Below are positions 51,083 to 60,119 of a DNA stretch of 64,000 bases, in pieces (position 1 is the first letter of the stretch; each line of letters starts with the position of its first letter). A model generated the notes under the pieces. That model searched no databases, had not been told where the DNA came from, and saw only the letters and a program-made list of their open reading frames with translations. Made by a program: the position numbers and the translations under genes. The DNA comes from Streptomyces mirabilis. Lineage in GTDB: Bacteria; Actinomycetota; Actinomycetes; Streptomycetales; Streptomycetaceae. Where the stretch lies: positions 806,001 through 870,000 of the forward strand of contig NZ_CP074102.1 in NCBI RefSeq assembly GCF_018310535.1, in the 5' to 3' direction.

Positions 51083-51592
51083 TCAGCGGACCTGCGCGGC
51101 GAACGCCTCGTACGCCGGCTCGTCGAAGAGGACGAACGTGACCTCCTCGACGGCCGTCTGCGTGGCCCGTACCGTCTCCACCGCGATCCGGGCCGCGTCG
51201 CCCATCGGCCACCCGTAGATACCGGCGGAGACGGCCGGGAAGGCGACCGTGCGGGCGCCGAGTTCGTCGGCCACCTTCAGCGACTCCCGGTAGCAGGAAG
51301 CGAGAAGTTCCGAACGGTCCTCCTCACGACTGAAGACCGGGCCGGCCGTGTGGATCACCCACCGTGCGTCCAGCTCGCCCGCGGTGGTGGCGACCGCCCG
51401 GCCCGTGGGCAGGCCCTTGCCGTAGTGCGAGGCGCGGAGCTTGCGACAGTCGGCGAGAATGGCGGGGCCGCCACGTCGGTGGATGGCCCCGTCCACGCCT
51501 CCCCCGCCGAGCAGCGACGAGTTCGCCGCGTTGACGATCGCGTCGGCGCTCCGATGGGTGATGTCTCCCTGGACCAGGGTGATGGCGGTCAT
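51083..51592 (-). CDS. Macrodomain protein (O-acetyl-ADP-ribose deacetylase-like)
   Basis: 169 residues from the ATG at 51592, which follows GAGG. Motifs are VQGDITHRSADAIVNAANSSLLGGGGVDGAIHR (given here in part: ITHRSADAIVNAANSS, then GGGGVDGAIHR) and PAVSAGIYGWP, the ADP-ribose pocket of the MacroD/YmdB group. It should hydrolyse O-acetyl-ADP-ribose or remove ADP-ribose from proteins. The 3' half is duplicated at 37599-37862, and the gene lies at the right boundary of the apparent island. Its 3' half may be the copy brought by the element. Confidence 0.92.
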   Translation of the reverse strand: MTAITLVQGDITHRSADAIVNAANSSLLGGGGVDGAIHRRGGPAILADCRKLRASHYGKGLPTGRAVATTAGELDARWVIHTAGPVFSREEDRSELLASCYRESLKVADELGARTVAFPAVSAGIYGWPMGDAARIAVETVRATQTAVEEVTFVLFDEPAYEAFAAQVR

Positions 51593-51668
51593 GACGGCCT
51601 CGGCTTCCTCGTATGCGGTCTTCGATCCTCGCCGCATCGCGCTCCGGCCGCCACGCGACAACCGATTG

Positions 51669-53141
51669 TCAGACGACCACTCCATCGATCTCGAAGGTCT
51701 GCACGGACGCGGCGGAGAAGGCCGCCGTCAGCGTCTTGCCGCTCAGATAGGTGTCCGAGTGGGCGGTGTAGAGGTCGCCGCCGCCGGAGGTGACGGTGTT
51801 CCAGCGTCGTACGAGTCCGCCGCTGCCCCCGGTGACCTGGCTGAACTTGGACAGGTCGAAGGTGAGGTTCTGCGCGGCGCCGGAGTTGACGGCCACGATG
51901 ACCAGGCGCTTCGCGCTCGCGTCGTAGGCCGCTGCCGCGTATCCGACACCGGTGTCGATGATGGTCATGCCGGGGCGGATGTGCCGGCTGAACTGGGCCA
52001 TCACGTAGTACTTGGTCTGGACGGTCGTCGGCTGGAGGGTGCTCTGGTCGTAGGCGATCATGGCCCAGCCGGTGCTGGGGTCCATCACCTGCCAGTAGAC
52101 CCAGGCGGTCGGGTGCAGCCAGCGGAAGTCCAGGCAGAGGTTGCTCGCCAGGGTGAGGCCGGTGGCGTCGGAGTCGCCCGTCTCGGAGTTCCACAGCCGC
52201 TTGCCCGCCGTGGTGACGACGTCGGTGTAGAGGAGGTCACGGCGACCGCCCGAGCCCTGGTACCCGTGCACATTGACCCGGTTGACCTGGGCTTTCGTGG
52301 TCGAGCTGAAGGAGTTCCACGTCGTGCGGGCCAGGTCGTAGTTCGTCTCGTCGGACGCGGAGACCAGGGTGCCGGTCAGACCACGCTTGTCGAGCTCGCT
52401 GCGCAGATACGGGAGGACGGCCGCCTGCACGGTGGCGTCCATGTGGCAGCCCTCCTGGGTGCCCGTCGCCGTCCACCAGCTGGAGGAGGGCTCGTTGAAC
52501 GCGTCGACGGAGCTGAAGCTCACGCCCCAGTTGTTCTTCGCGTAGAGCGCCACCGCGGCCAGGTGGGAGGCGTGTTGACGGTAGTTCCAGGACTGGAGGT
52601 TGTTGCCGCCGTCGGACGCGCCGGACGGATTGTGGTTGAGGCACATCCACCACATCGGCGAGTTGGCGAACAGCTCGCTGACGGCGCCGCGTTGGGTCGC
52701 CTTGACCAGGGCCGCCCGCTGGTTGGCGTCGGCCGTCCAGTCCCAGGCGGAGGAGGTGGGGTCCTCGTTGTTCCAGTCCTGCCAGTACCCCTCGATCTGC
52801 TTGAACGCGGGGATGTTGGCGGAGGCGACCATGCTCGCGCCGCTCACGGTGTTCCAGCTGGACGCGCCCAGGTTGTAGCGGGCGATGTTGAGGCCGAGGC
52901 CCGGCAGCGTCTTGCCGCCGTACGCGACGGACTTGGTGGTGAAGAAGATGTCGGCGAAGTCGTCCCGGGCGCCGAACACATTGGCCCACCAGGCGAGGGA
53001 GGTGCCCCAGCCCTCCCAACTGCCGTACGTCGTACCGGGGTTGACCCCGACGGTCGCGTCGGCCCGAGCGGTGCCCGTGGCCAGCGCACTGCCGAGCAGC
53101 GCACCACCCGCCGCGGCCAGCACCGATCTGCGCTTGATCAT
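51669..53141 (-). CDS. Secreted GH30-family endo-beta-1,6-galactanase-like glycosidase
   Basis: 490 residues from the ATG at 53141, preceded by AGGAG. A Tat-type signal (KRRSVLAAAGGALLGSALAT, cleavage near ARA) is followed by TYGSWEGWGTSLAWWANVFG, the start of the GH30 subfamily 5 barrel. The acid/base is the Glu in VDAFNEPSSSWW (about 215) and the nucleophile the Glu in LWNSETGDSD (about 318). The C-terminal beta-sandwich (KRLVIVAVNSGAAQNLTFDL) completes the fold. It probably cleaves beta-1,6-galactan side chains of plant arabinogalactan proteins outside the cell. Confidence 0.87.
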   Translation of the reverse strand: MIKRRSVLAAAGGALLGSALATGTARADATVGVNPGTTYGSWEGWGTSLAWWANVFGARDDFADIFFTTKSVAYGGKTLPGLGLNIARYNLGASSWNTVSGASMVASANIPAFKQIEGYWQDWNNEDPTSSAWDWTADANQRAALVKATQRGAVSELFANSPMWWMCLNHNPSGASDGGNNLQSWNYRQHASHLAAVALYAKNNWGVSFSSVDAFNEPSSSWWTATGTQEGCHMDATVQAAVLPYLRSELDKRGLTGTLVSASDETNYDLARTTWNSFSSTTKAQVNRVNVHGYQGSGGRRDLLYTDVVTTAGKRLWNSETGDSDATGLTLASNLCLDFRWLHPTAWVYWQVMDPSTGWAMIAYDQSTLQPTTVQTKYYVMAQFSRHIRPGMTIIDTGVGYAAAAYDASAKRLVIVAVNSGAAQNLTFDLSKFSQVTGGSGGLVRRWNTVTSGGGDLYTAHSDTYLSGKTLTAAFSAASVQTFEIDGVVV

Positions 53142-53216
53142 GTGGAAGTCTCCTGTCACGGTCATGCCACGGCCCCATCGCATGATCGGGCCGGGGCAGG
53201 ACGTTGTCGAGACGCC

Positions 53217-53228
53217 TGACAGCGCTTT
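53217..53228. promoter_or_regulatory. Putative LacI-family operator
   Basis: GACAGCGCTTTC, close to the AAAGCGCTTT palindrome used by many LacI-type sugar repressors, 76 bp upstream of the glycosidase start. One arm has a mismatch. Confidence 0.4.
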
Positions 53229-53298
53229 CTTCCTGTGAAACGAGGTACGGATGTGACGGCTTGCGCCGCCCCTGGTCAGGACGGGCGGCCGCCTCCGG

Positions 53299-54717
53299 TC
53301 AGGACTGGCGCAGGCGCCGCCACACGGCCTTCGCCGCGTTGTGCCCCGACATGCCGTGCACACCGGGGCCCGGCGGGGTGGCCGAGGAGCAGATGAAGAC
53401 GGCCGGGTGCGGCGTGCTGTACGGGAACAGGGAAAGCTTGGGGCGCAGCAGGAGCTGGAGTCCGGAGGCGGCACCGCAGCCGATGTCGCCGCCCACGTAG
53501 TTGGCGTTGCGCGCGGCGAGTTCGCGCGGGCCGGCGGTGGCGCGGGCCAGTACGCGGTCGCGGAAGCCGGGCGCGAACCGCTCCAGCTGCCGCTCGATCG
53601 CGTCCGTGAGGTCACCCGTCCAGCCGTTCGGAACGTGTCCGTACGCCCAGAAGACCTGCTTGCCCTCGGGGGCCCGGGAGGGGTCGACGACGCTGGGCTG
53701 CACCGTGATCAGGAAGGGGGCGTCCGGCGCCCGGCCCTCGCGCGAGGCCGCGCGCAGGGCGGTGGCGATCTCGGCGCGGCTCGCGCCCACCTGCACCGTC
53801 CCGGCGGTGCGTGCCTCCTCGGCCGTCCAGGGAACGGGGCCGTCCAGGGCGTAGTCGACCTTGAAGACGGCCGCCCCGTAGCGATAGTCCTCGTAGTACC
53901 GCCCGAAGCCCGCGATGCGGGACAGCGCGGCGGGTGAGGTGTCGAAGACGTAGGCGCGGGCGGGCGGCAGGTCGTCGAGACGCTTCACCTCGTAGTCGGT
54001 GTGGACGGTGCCGCCGAGGTCCTTGAGGTACGCGGTGAGCGCGTCGGAGAGGGACTGGGAGCCGCCGCGCGCGACGGGCCAGCCGCGGGCGTGCGCGGCC
54101 AGCGCGAAGACCAGGCCGACGGCGCCGGTTGCGACGCCGTCGAGCGGGGCCATGACGTGTGCGACGAGACCGGCGAACAGCGCCTGGGCCCGCTCGTCGC
54201 GGAAGCGCCGCATGAGCCAGGTCGAGGGCGGCAGCCCGGCCAGACCGAAGCGGGCGAGCGTCACCGGGTCGCGGGGCAGGGCGGTCAGTGGCAGGGACAT
54301 GAAGTCGTGGGCCAGCGTGTCCCACTTGGGGAGGAAGGGGGCGACCAGTCTGCGGTACGCACCGGCGTCTCGCGGGCCGAACGAGGCCGCCGTCTCGGCC
54401 ACGGAGCGGGCGAGCACCGCCGCGGTGCCGTCGGGGAACGGGTGCGCCATCGGGAGCTTCGCGTGCAGCCACTCCAAGCCGTACCGCTCCAGGGGCATCG
54501 CTCGGAAGGCGGGTGAGTTGATGCCGAGGGGGTGGGCCGCGGAACAGGGGTCGTGCCGGAAGCCCGGGAGTGTCAGCTCTTCGGTGCGGGCGCCGCCGCC
54601 CACGGTGTCCCGTGCCTCGAACACGGCCACGGAGAAGCCGCGGCGGGCCAGCTCCACGGCAGCCGTCAGTCCGTTCGGCCCCGCACCCACCACGACCGCA
54701 TCGAGCATCGACGGCAC
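53299..54717 (-). CDS. FAD-dependent oxidoreductase, phytoene desaturase-like
   Basis: 472 residues from the GTG at 54717, which follows AAAGGAG. The dinucleotide motif [20 protein letters not shown] with the Glu of [16 protein letters not shown], and the C-terminal [19 protein letters not shown], define the phytoene dehydrogenase/NAD(P)-FAD oxidoreductase family (CrtI/PDS-like, COG1233). Members desaturate or isomerise carotenoids or act on unknown lipids. No carotenoid genes are adjacent, though a polyprenyl synthase lies elsewhere in the window. Substrate unassigned. Confidence 0.86.
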   Translation of the reverse strand: MPSMLDAVVVGAGPNGLTAAVELARRGFSVAVFEARDTVGGGARTEELTLPGFRHDPCSAAHPLGINSPAFRAMPLERYGLEWLHAKLPMAHPFPDGTAAVLARSVAETAASFGPRDAGAYRRLVAPFLPKWDTLAHDFMSLPLTALPRDPVTLARFGLAGLPPSTWLMRRFRDERAQALFAGLVAHVMAPLDGVATGAVGLVFALAAHARGWPVARGGSQSLSDALTAYLKDLGGTVHTDYEVKRLDDLPPARAYVFDTSPAALSRIAGFGRYYEDYRYGAAVFKVDYALDGPVPWTAEEARTAGTVQVGASRAEIATALRAASREGRAPDAPFLITVQPSVVDPSRAPEGKQVFWAYGHVPNGWTGDLTDAIERQLERFAPGFRDRVLARATAGPRELAARNANYVGGDIGCGAASGLQLLLRPKLSLFPYSTPHPAVFICSSATPPGPGVHGMSGHNAAKAVWRRLRQS

Positions 54718-54769
54718 CTTCGGACTCCTTTGTCAGCCGACGGCCACTGGACATCAGGATATGCCGGGG

Positions 54770-55399
54770 GATTGACAGCCTTGATGGCGCGGGGGGTTGG
54801 GAGACGGGGAGTCGTCCGGCGAACGGGGGCTTTCACCAAGGCCCCGTTGCCCGACAGCACCGGCCATCCCCGATGCCGACCGGCCCCGGGTTCCCGGAGC
54901 CGCCCGGGGGGCGGGGCCTTCAGTAGACGGGGGGCCGGGGTCATCGGCGAGGTCCGGGACCGCCGGGGTCCGGGGACCCGTCGGGCCTTGGGCCGCCGGG
55001 GTCCGGGACCCGCCGAGGTCGGAAGGCCGCCGGGGTCCATGATCTGCCGGGGTCCAAGGGCCGCCCGGCTCCAGAACCCGCCGGGGTCGGAGGGCCGCCG
55101 GGGTCCGGAGTGCTTGGGTCTGGGATTCTTGGGCCCGGGGTCGTCCGGTCCGGCACCGTCGATTCCGGAGGCCGCCGCGTCGAGGGCGGTCGCGTCGGAG
55201 GCGGTCGCGTCGGAGGCGGTCGCGTTCGGGGCCGTGGGTCGCCCACCGGCCCCGGCCGTCGTCGGCCTCGGGCCGCTCGTGCGGCCCTCGGCGCCGTCAG
55301 GCCTCCGCCTCCGCCAGAACCGTCGGGCTCTCGTTGCCGTCGGCGGCGGCAAGCTCGTACTGCTGGGCCCCGGCCAAGCTCACGCGGGCGTCGGTGGGG
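54770..55399. other. G-rich low-complexity stretch without a supported gene
   Basis: Open frames exist on both strands but none resembles a protein family. Most of 54900-55140 is degenerate repetition of GCCGGGGTCCGG-type units with many GGGG runs on the plus strand. At about 55180-55225 a 15-bp unit (CGGTCGCGTCGGAGG) repeats three times. The stretch separates the FAD oxidoreductase and the inositol monophosphatase-like gene, both on the minus strand. Confidence 0.75.
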
Positions 55400-56245
55400 T
55401 CAGAGGCCGGCGGTCAGCAACCCCCGTACCCGTCGGGCCGTGGCCTCGTCGCGGGCCGCCGTGAAGGGGAGGGTGTTGCCTCCCGTGATGCGGAAGGGTT
55501 CGCCGGTGAGGGTCAGGTGGGCGCCGCCCGCCTCCTCGACGAGGAGCAGGCCCGCCGCGTGGTCCCAGGCCGCCTCCCAGGAGAAGGCCGTCGCGTCCAA
55601 CTCGCCACGGGCGACGGCCAGATATTCCAGTCCCGCCGAACCGCAGGGACGCGGCCGCACGCCCTCGGTGCGCAGTCCGAGGAGAGCGCGCTTCTGCTCG
55701 TCGGTGGTGTAGTCGGGGTGGGAGGTGGCTATCTCGAGGTCACGGCCGGGCGTGGGCGCCCCCGGGCGCAGGAGTTCGCCGTCGAGGCGGGCACCCCGGC
55801 CGCGCACGGCGACGGCGAGCTGGTCGCGGGCCGGGGCAAAGGTCCAGGACGCTTGGACGACCCCGCCCACGGCGAGCGCGACGAGCGTGCAGAAACCGGT
55901 GTCGCCGTGGACGAACTGGCGGGTGCCGTCGACCGGGTCCACGATCCAGACCGGGGCCCGTCCCTGGATCGCCTCGTACGTCGCCGGATTGGCGTGGACC
56001 GCCTCCTCGCCGACCACGACCGAGCCGGGCAGCAGCTTGGCGAGCGCCTCGGTGAGGTACTCCTCGGCCTTGCGGTCGGCGTCCGTGACCAGGTCGTGCG
56101 GGCCGCTCTTCTCGTCGATCTCGTCCGCGGTCAGCTGCCTGAAACGCGGCATGATCTCGGCGGCGGCCGCCTGCCGGACCGCTTCTTCGACGTCGGACGT
56201 GCGGTGCGCGAGAAACTCGTCGATGGTTTCGATGTCTTCGATCAT
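55400..56245 (-). CDS. Inositol monophosphatase-family phosphatase
   Basis: 281 residues from the ATG at 56245, preceded by GGAG. Metal-binding motifs are VVGEEAVHA (Glu), WIVDPVDGTRQFVHG (about 97-111) and AAWDHAAGLLLVEEAGG. The family hydrolyses inositol-1-phosphate, histidinol phosphate, 3'-phosphoadenosine phosphate or fructose-1,6-bisphosphate with Mg. The first 30 residues (MIEDIETIDEFLAHRTSDVE) are the normal N-terminal helix. Not in an obvious pathway context, so the substrate stays open. Confidence 0.9.
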   Translation of the reverse strand: MIEDIETIDEFLAHRTSDVEEAVRQAAAAEIMPRFRQLTADEIDEKSGPHDLVTDADRKAEEYLTEALAKLLPGSVVVGEEAVHANPATYEAIQGRAPVWIVDPVDGTRQFVHGDTGFCTLVALAVGGVVQASWTFAPARDQLAVAVRGRGARLDGELLRPGAPTPGRDLEIATSHPDYTTDEQKRALLGLRTEGVRPRPCGSAGLEYLAVARGELDATAFSWEAAWDHAAGLLLVEEAGGAHLTLTGEPFRITGGNTLPFTAARDEATARRVRGLLTAGL

Positions 56246-56332
56246 GGCTCCATGACAACACGCGCCACTGACAATCCCCACCCCTCCGGTGTACTCCGGG
56301 TGGAATCGCCGTGAATTCCCGGAGCGTGCTGA

Positions 56333-58153
56333 TCAGCGCCCCACCGCGTACCCCTGCATCCCCCGCGGATTCGCCGCCGCGGACAGCACACCCGTCTCCG
56401 GATCCCGGGCGACCGCGCACAGCCGGCCCTCGGACCAGGCCTCGGCGACCTGGACGTCATGGCCACGACGGCGCAGCTCCTCGACGACCGCCTCGTCCGT
56501 GCGGGACTCGACGGTGAGGCTGCCGGGGCGCATGCCGCGCGGGTAGAACGAGCCCGGGAAGCTGTCGTTGTGCCAGTTCGGGGCGTCGATCGCGCCCTGG
56601 AGGTCGAGCCCGCCGCGTACCTCGGCGCGCAGCGCCACGGCCAGGAAGAAGTGGGTCTGCCACTGATCCTGCTGGTCGCCGCCCGGGGTTCCGAACGCCA
56701 TGACCGGGACTCCGTCGCGCAGCGCCAGCGAGGGTGTCAGCGTCGTACGGGGACGGCGGCCGGGTGTGAGGGAGTTGGGCAGCCCCTCGTCCAGCCAGGC
56801 CATCTGGAGCCGGGTGCCGAGCGGGAAGCCCAGCTCGGGGACGACCGGGTTGGACTGGAGCCAGCCGCCGCTGGGGGTGGCGGCGACCATGTTGCCCCAG
56901 CGGTCCACGACGTCGAGGTGGCAGGTGTCGCCCCGGGTGCCGCCGTCCCGGGCCACCTCGGGCTCCCCCGCGGCCCTGGCGACGGTGGGTTCGCCCGCGC
57001 CCGGCACCGCCGGCGCGTCGAAGCCCGGCTCCCCGGTGGCGACCTCGCGCGCGTGGCCGCTGATCGCCGGGATGCGCCCTCCGGGGCTACCGGGACGCAG
57101 CTCGCTGGAGGCCTTGTGGCCGATGAGGGCGCGCCGCTCGGCGTTGTACTCCTGCGACAACAACTCGTCGAGGGGCACCTCAGTAGCGTCCCCGTACCAG
57201 GCCTCCCGGTCGGCCATGGCGAGCTTGCAGCCCTCGACGAGCAGGTGGACGTACTCCGCGGAGCCGTACCGCGGCAGCCGGGGCGGGAGCAGGGCGAGCT
57301 GCTGGAGGAGGACAGGGCCCTGACTCCAGGGGCCCGCCTTGCACAGGGTCCAGCCGCGCCAGTCGTACGTCGCGGGCGCCTCGTAGCTCGCGGACCAGGA
57401 GGCCAGGTCGGTGGCTGCCAGGGTGCCGGTGTGGCGCTTTCCGCTGGTGTCCATGGTGGGCCGCCGGGCCTGCCGTACCAGGGCCTCGGCGATGAAGCCC
57501 GAGCGCCAGACGCGGCGCGCTGCCTCGATCTGCGCCACGCGGCCGGTCTCCCCGGAGACCTCGGCGAGCAGCCGGCGCCAGGTCGCGGCGAGGGCGGGAT
57601 TGCGGAACAGTTCGCCGGGACGCGGCGCCTTCCCGCCGGGCAGATACACCTCGGCCGACGAGGTCCACTCCGTCTCGAAGAGTGCGCGCACCGACTCCAC
57701 GGTCTCGCCGACCCGCTCCACGGGCGGGTGTCCGTCCTCCGCGTATCCGATGGCGTACTTCATGACGTCGGCGAGGGACCTCGTGCCGTGGTCGCGCAGG
57801 AGCAGCATCCACGCGTCGAAGGCGCCGGGCACGGCGGCCGCGAGCGGCCCGGTGCCGGGTACGAGATCCAAACCGAGTCCCCTGTAGTGGGCGATCGTCG
57901 CCCCGGCGGGCGCGACGCCCTGCCCGCACAGCACACGCACCTCGCCGCCCGCCGGGGCGAGGATGATCGGGACCTCGCCGGCGGGTCCGTTGAGGTGCGG
58001 CTCGACCACGTGCAGCACGAAGCCCGCGGCGACGGCGGCGTCGTACGCGTTGCCACCGTCCTCCAGGACGGCCATCGCCGACTGCGAGGCGAGCCAGTGC
58101 GTGGAGGACACCATGCCGAAGGTGCCCTGGAGGGTGGGGCGGGTCGTGAACAT
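56333..58153 (-). CDS. Gamma-glutamyltransferase-family N-terminal nucleophile hydrolase
   Basis: 606 residues from the ATG at 58153, preceded by GAGGTGA; an ATG ten codons upstream lacks a site. The nucleophile is the Thr in GDTCHLDVVDRWGNMVAATP (about residue 408), at which the precursor cleaves itself. GGNAYDAAVAAGFVLHVVEP and TLTPSLALRDGVPVMAFGTP are further family motifs. There is no signal peptide, so it is likely cytosolic, closer to YwrD-type or cephalosporin-acylase-like members than to exported Ggt. Confidence 0.9.
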   Translation of the reverse strand: MFTTRPTLQGTFGMVSSTHWLASQSAMAVLEDGGNAYDAAVAAGFVLHVVEPHLNGPAGEVPIILAPAGGEVRVLCGQGVAPAGATIAHYRGLGLDLVPGTGPLAAAVPGAFDAWMLLLRDHGTRSLADVMKYAIGYAEDGHPPVERVGETVESVRALFETEWTSSAEVYLPGGKAPRPGELFRNPALAATWRRLLAEVSGETGRVAQIEAARRVWRSGFIAEALVRQARRPTMDTSGKRHTGTLAATDLASWSASYEAPATYDWRGWTLCKAGPWSQGPVLLQQLALLPPRLPRYGSAEYVHLLVEGCKLAMADREAWYGDATEVPLDELLSQEYNAERRALIGHKASSELRPGSPGGRIPAISGHAREVATGEPGFDAPAVPGAGEPTVARAAGEPEVARDGGTRGDTCHLDVVDRWGNMVAATPSGGWLQSNPVVPELGFPLGTRLQMAWLDEGLPNSLTPGRRPRTTLTPSLALRDGVPVMAFGTPGGDQQDQWQTHFFLAVALRAEVRGGLDLQGAIDAPNWHNDSFPGSFYPRGMRPGSLTVESRTDEAVVEELRRRGHDVQVAEAWSEGRLCAVARDPETGVLSAAANPRGMQGYAVGR

Positions 58154-58195
58154 ACGGCCTCTCACCTCGCTGTTTTCGCTCATCGGCCAGATCGA

Positions 58196-58395
58196 CCGGC
58201 GCTCGGGATCGATCCTGGGGAGTTCGGGTCAGACCTCTCCTCGCGCCGCTCCCCCAGCAGGCTATCGATCGCCCCGCGGCCCTCCTTCCCCGCCTCCAGT
58301 ACAAGGGATGCGTACGTGTGCCTCAGCACATGGAACCCGTCCTTCGGTGCCGCCTGACACTGCCAAGGTTTCGCCCCCTTGACGCGCGGGGGAAT
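58196..58395 (-). pseudogene. Tyrosine recombinase (phage integrase) C-terminal relic
   Basis: Minus-strand reading gives GFHVLRHTYASLVLEAG, the HxxR motif of tyrosine recombinases, followed directly by KEGRGAIDSLLGERREE, which normally forms the last residues after the catalytic Tyr. The roughly 30-residue stretch with the second His and the Tyr is deleted, and nothing recognisable precedes PPRVKGAKPW. It is an inactive scar of an integrated element. Confidence 0.65.
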
Positions 58396-58417
58396 GAGGC
58401 CGGCCCTGGCGAGCACC

Positions 58418-58617
58418 GGTGGCACCGCTTGACACCATCTGGCGCCACCCGGTGCCATTCCGCGCCCCCAAAAGCACATGAGCACGCATGGCACCACAAC
58501 GGCCCGGGATACCTTCTTCACGTTTCCGCAGGCAGGGCGGCATTCCTCAAGGCCTCCTCACGCAGGATGCCACTCGGACTTGCGCATGGCGCCACAGTGG
58601 TGCCACCATGGCGTCAT
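58418..58617. promoter_or_regulatory. Cluster of TGGYGCCA-type half-sites
   Basis: At least six related 8-mers occur in this stretch: GGTGGCACC at 58419, TGGCGCCA at 58440, GGTGCCA at 58451, TGGCACCA at 58490, TGGCGCCA at 58587, TGGTGCCA at 58599 and TGGCGTCA just before the start at 58616. They are densest immediately upstream of the HicB-like gene, suggesting an operator array, perhaps for autoregulation. Confidence 0.5.
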
Positions 58618-59134
58618 GGACCTCACTCCGTATGTCGACAACCTCCGCCGCGAACTCGCGGTGGCCGCCGAGGCCGGCGGCGACGAAGCCCGCGAGCTGG
58701 CCGCGAGGCTCACCGCTCCCCTGGAGTCGGCGACCCGGCTGACCATGCTCAACGTGCTCTCCGCCGCGATGGACGAGATCACCCGTGAACTCGCCCCGGG
58801 CTCGGTCGACGTACGGCTGCGCGGACTGGACCCCGACTTCGTGGTGACGCTGCCGCCCGCCGACCGCGGCGCCCCCGCGGAGCCGACCGCGCCCCTCGAG
58901 CCGCTCAAGACCCCGGCCCCGGCCGACGGCGACGAGAGCGGCACCGCCCGCGTCAACCTGCGCCTGCCGGCCCCCCTCAAGGCCCGCGCCGAGGAGGCAG
59001 CGAGCCGCGAGGGCCTGTCGGTCAACGCGTGGCTGGTGCGCGCCGTGTCGGCCGCGGTCGACGGCGGCACGCGGCCGCGTACGACGGAGACGACCCGCAC
59101 CAACGGACAGAGCTTCACGGGCTGGGTGCGCTAG
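58616..59134 (+). CDS. HicB-like antitoxin-type/ribbon-helix-helix protein
   Basis: 172 residues from the ATG at 58616. An N-terminal helical part (VDNLRRELAVAAEAGGDEAR), a linker rich in Pro and Ala, then a C-terminal ribbon-helix-helix segment VNLRLPAPLKARAEEAASRE GLSVNAW.. (about residues 120-155). NCBI names close relatives 'HicB family antitoxin', but no HicA-type toxin is next to it; instead it heads a DUF4097/ABC operon. I think it is an operon regulator acting on the repeated sites just upstream. Confidence 0.78.
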   Translation: MDLTPYVDNLRRELAVAAEAGGDEARELAARLTAPLESATRLTMLNVLSAAMDEITRELAPGSVDVRLRGLDPDFVVTLPPADRGAPAEPTAPLEPLKTPAPADGDESGTARVNLRLPAPLKARAEEAASREGLSVNAWLVRAVSAAVDGGTRPRTTETTRTNGQSFTGWVR

Positions 59135-59216
59135 CCGCGCCCACGGCCGCACCACTTCACTCACACCACGTCCCACCAGCGGGGACGTCCCAAGGACTCA
59201 TGAGGACGGGACAGCC

Positions 59217-60059
59217 ATGCCTTCTTTCGACACTCCCGAACCGATTTCGGTCACCGCCTACGTGTACGCCGGTTCCATCGGGTTCACCGCGGGCGACCGC
59301 CTCGACACCGTCGTCGAGGTGCGGCCACGCGACCCGAAGAAGGACCTGGACGTACGTACGGCCGACCAGACCGAGGTCACCTACGCGAGCGGCGTCCTGA
59401 CGGTCACTACTCCCAAGGCCAACCTGCTCGGGCGCGGCGGCACCGTAGACGTGACGGTCGAACTGCCCGCGGGCTCGAACATCGACGTGACCGGCGCCGG
59501 GTCCCGTGTGCTCGGCGAGGGCCGGCTCGGCGAGGTCCGGGTGAAGACCTCGGCCGGCGACGTCCGCCTCGACACCACCGGCCCACTGCAACTGAAGGCG
59601 TCGCACGGCTCGGTCAGCGTGGAACGGGTCGAAGGCATGGCCGAGATCACCAGCAGCACCGGCAACGTGCGCGTCGGCCTGGTCGATGGCCCCGCCGTCC
59701 TGAAGAACTCGCACGGCACCACGGCTGTAGGCATCGTCACCGGCGAGCTGCGGGTGAGCGGCGCCAACGGCGCCATCGACATCGCGCGCGCCGAGGCCTC
59801 GGTCACCGCCACCACCACCAACGGCGGCCTTCGCGTCGCCGAAGTCGCCCGCGGCACCGTCCAGCTGGAGACCGCCAACGGTCCCATCGAGGTCGGCATT
59901 CGCGAGGGCACGGCCGCCTGGCTCGACGTCAGCTCCAACCGCGGGCAGGTACACAACGCGCTCCCCGCGTCCGAGGCCCCGGCGGAGACCGAGGACACCG
60001 TCAAGATCCGCGCCCGGACCAATTGGGGCAACATCGACATCCTCCGCGCCAAAGCCTGA
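59217..60059 (+). CDS. DUF4097-family beta-repeat protein
   Basis: 280 residues made largely of short beta-strand repeats of the type 'VKTSAGDVRLDTTGPLQLKASHG', 'ASVTATTTNGGLRVAEVARG', forming a predicted beta-solenoid as in DUF4097 adhesin-like proteins. No signal peptide or membrane segment is visible, so it may be cytosolic. GAGGACGGGACAGCC precedes the ATG. It follows the HicB-like gene and precedes an ABC exporter. Its role in the operon is not known. Confidence 0.83.
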   Translation: MPSFDTPEPISVTAYVYAGSIGFTAGDRLDTVVEVRPRDPKKDLDVRTADQTEVTYASGVLTVTTPKANLLGRGGTVDVTVELPAGSNIDVTGAGSRVLGEGRLGEVRVKTSAGDVRLDTTGPLQLKASHGSVSVERVEGMAEITSSTGNVRVGLVDGPAVLKNSHGTTAVGIVTGELRVSGANGAIDIARAEASVTATTTNGGLRVAEVARGTVQLETANGPIEVGIREGTAAWLDVSSNRGQVHNALPASEAPAETEDTVKIRARTNWGNIDILRAKA

Positions 60060-60119
60060 GCACCGCCCCGCGAACTTGCCCGCTCCCCAGTCACTTCAGC
60101 CTCCGAACGGGAGGACTCC

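Noticed and set aside
28864..54717. A carotenoid or terpene cluster based on the polyprenyl synthase and the phytoene-desaturase-like gene
   Set aside because: The two genes are more than 20 kb apart with an apparent island between them, and no phytoene synthase, cyclase or other terpene gene is present.
54532..55464. Overlapping open frames on both strands in the G-rich stretch
   Set aside because: No ribosome sites, no motifs and repetitive composition; treated as non-coding.
58616..59134. Reading the HicB-like gene as half of a toxin-antitoxin pair
   Set aside because: No HicA-type (short, dsRBD-fold) frame was found on either side; the operon continues with DUF4097 and ABC genes.
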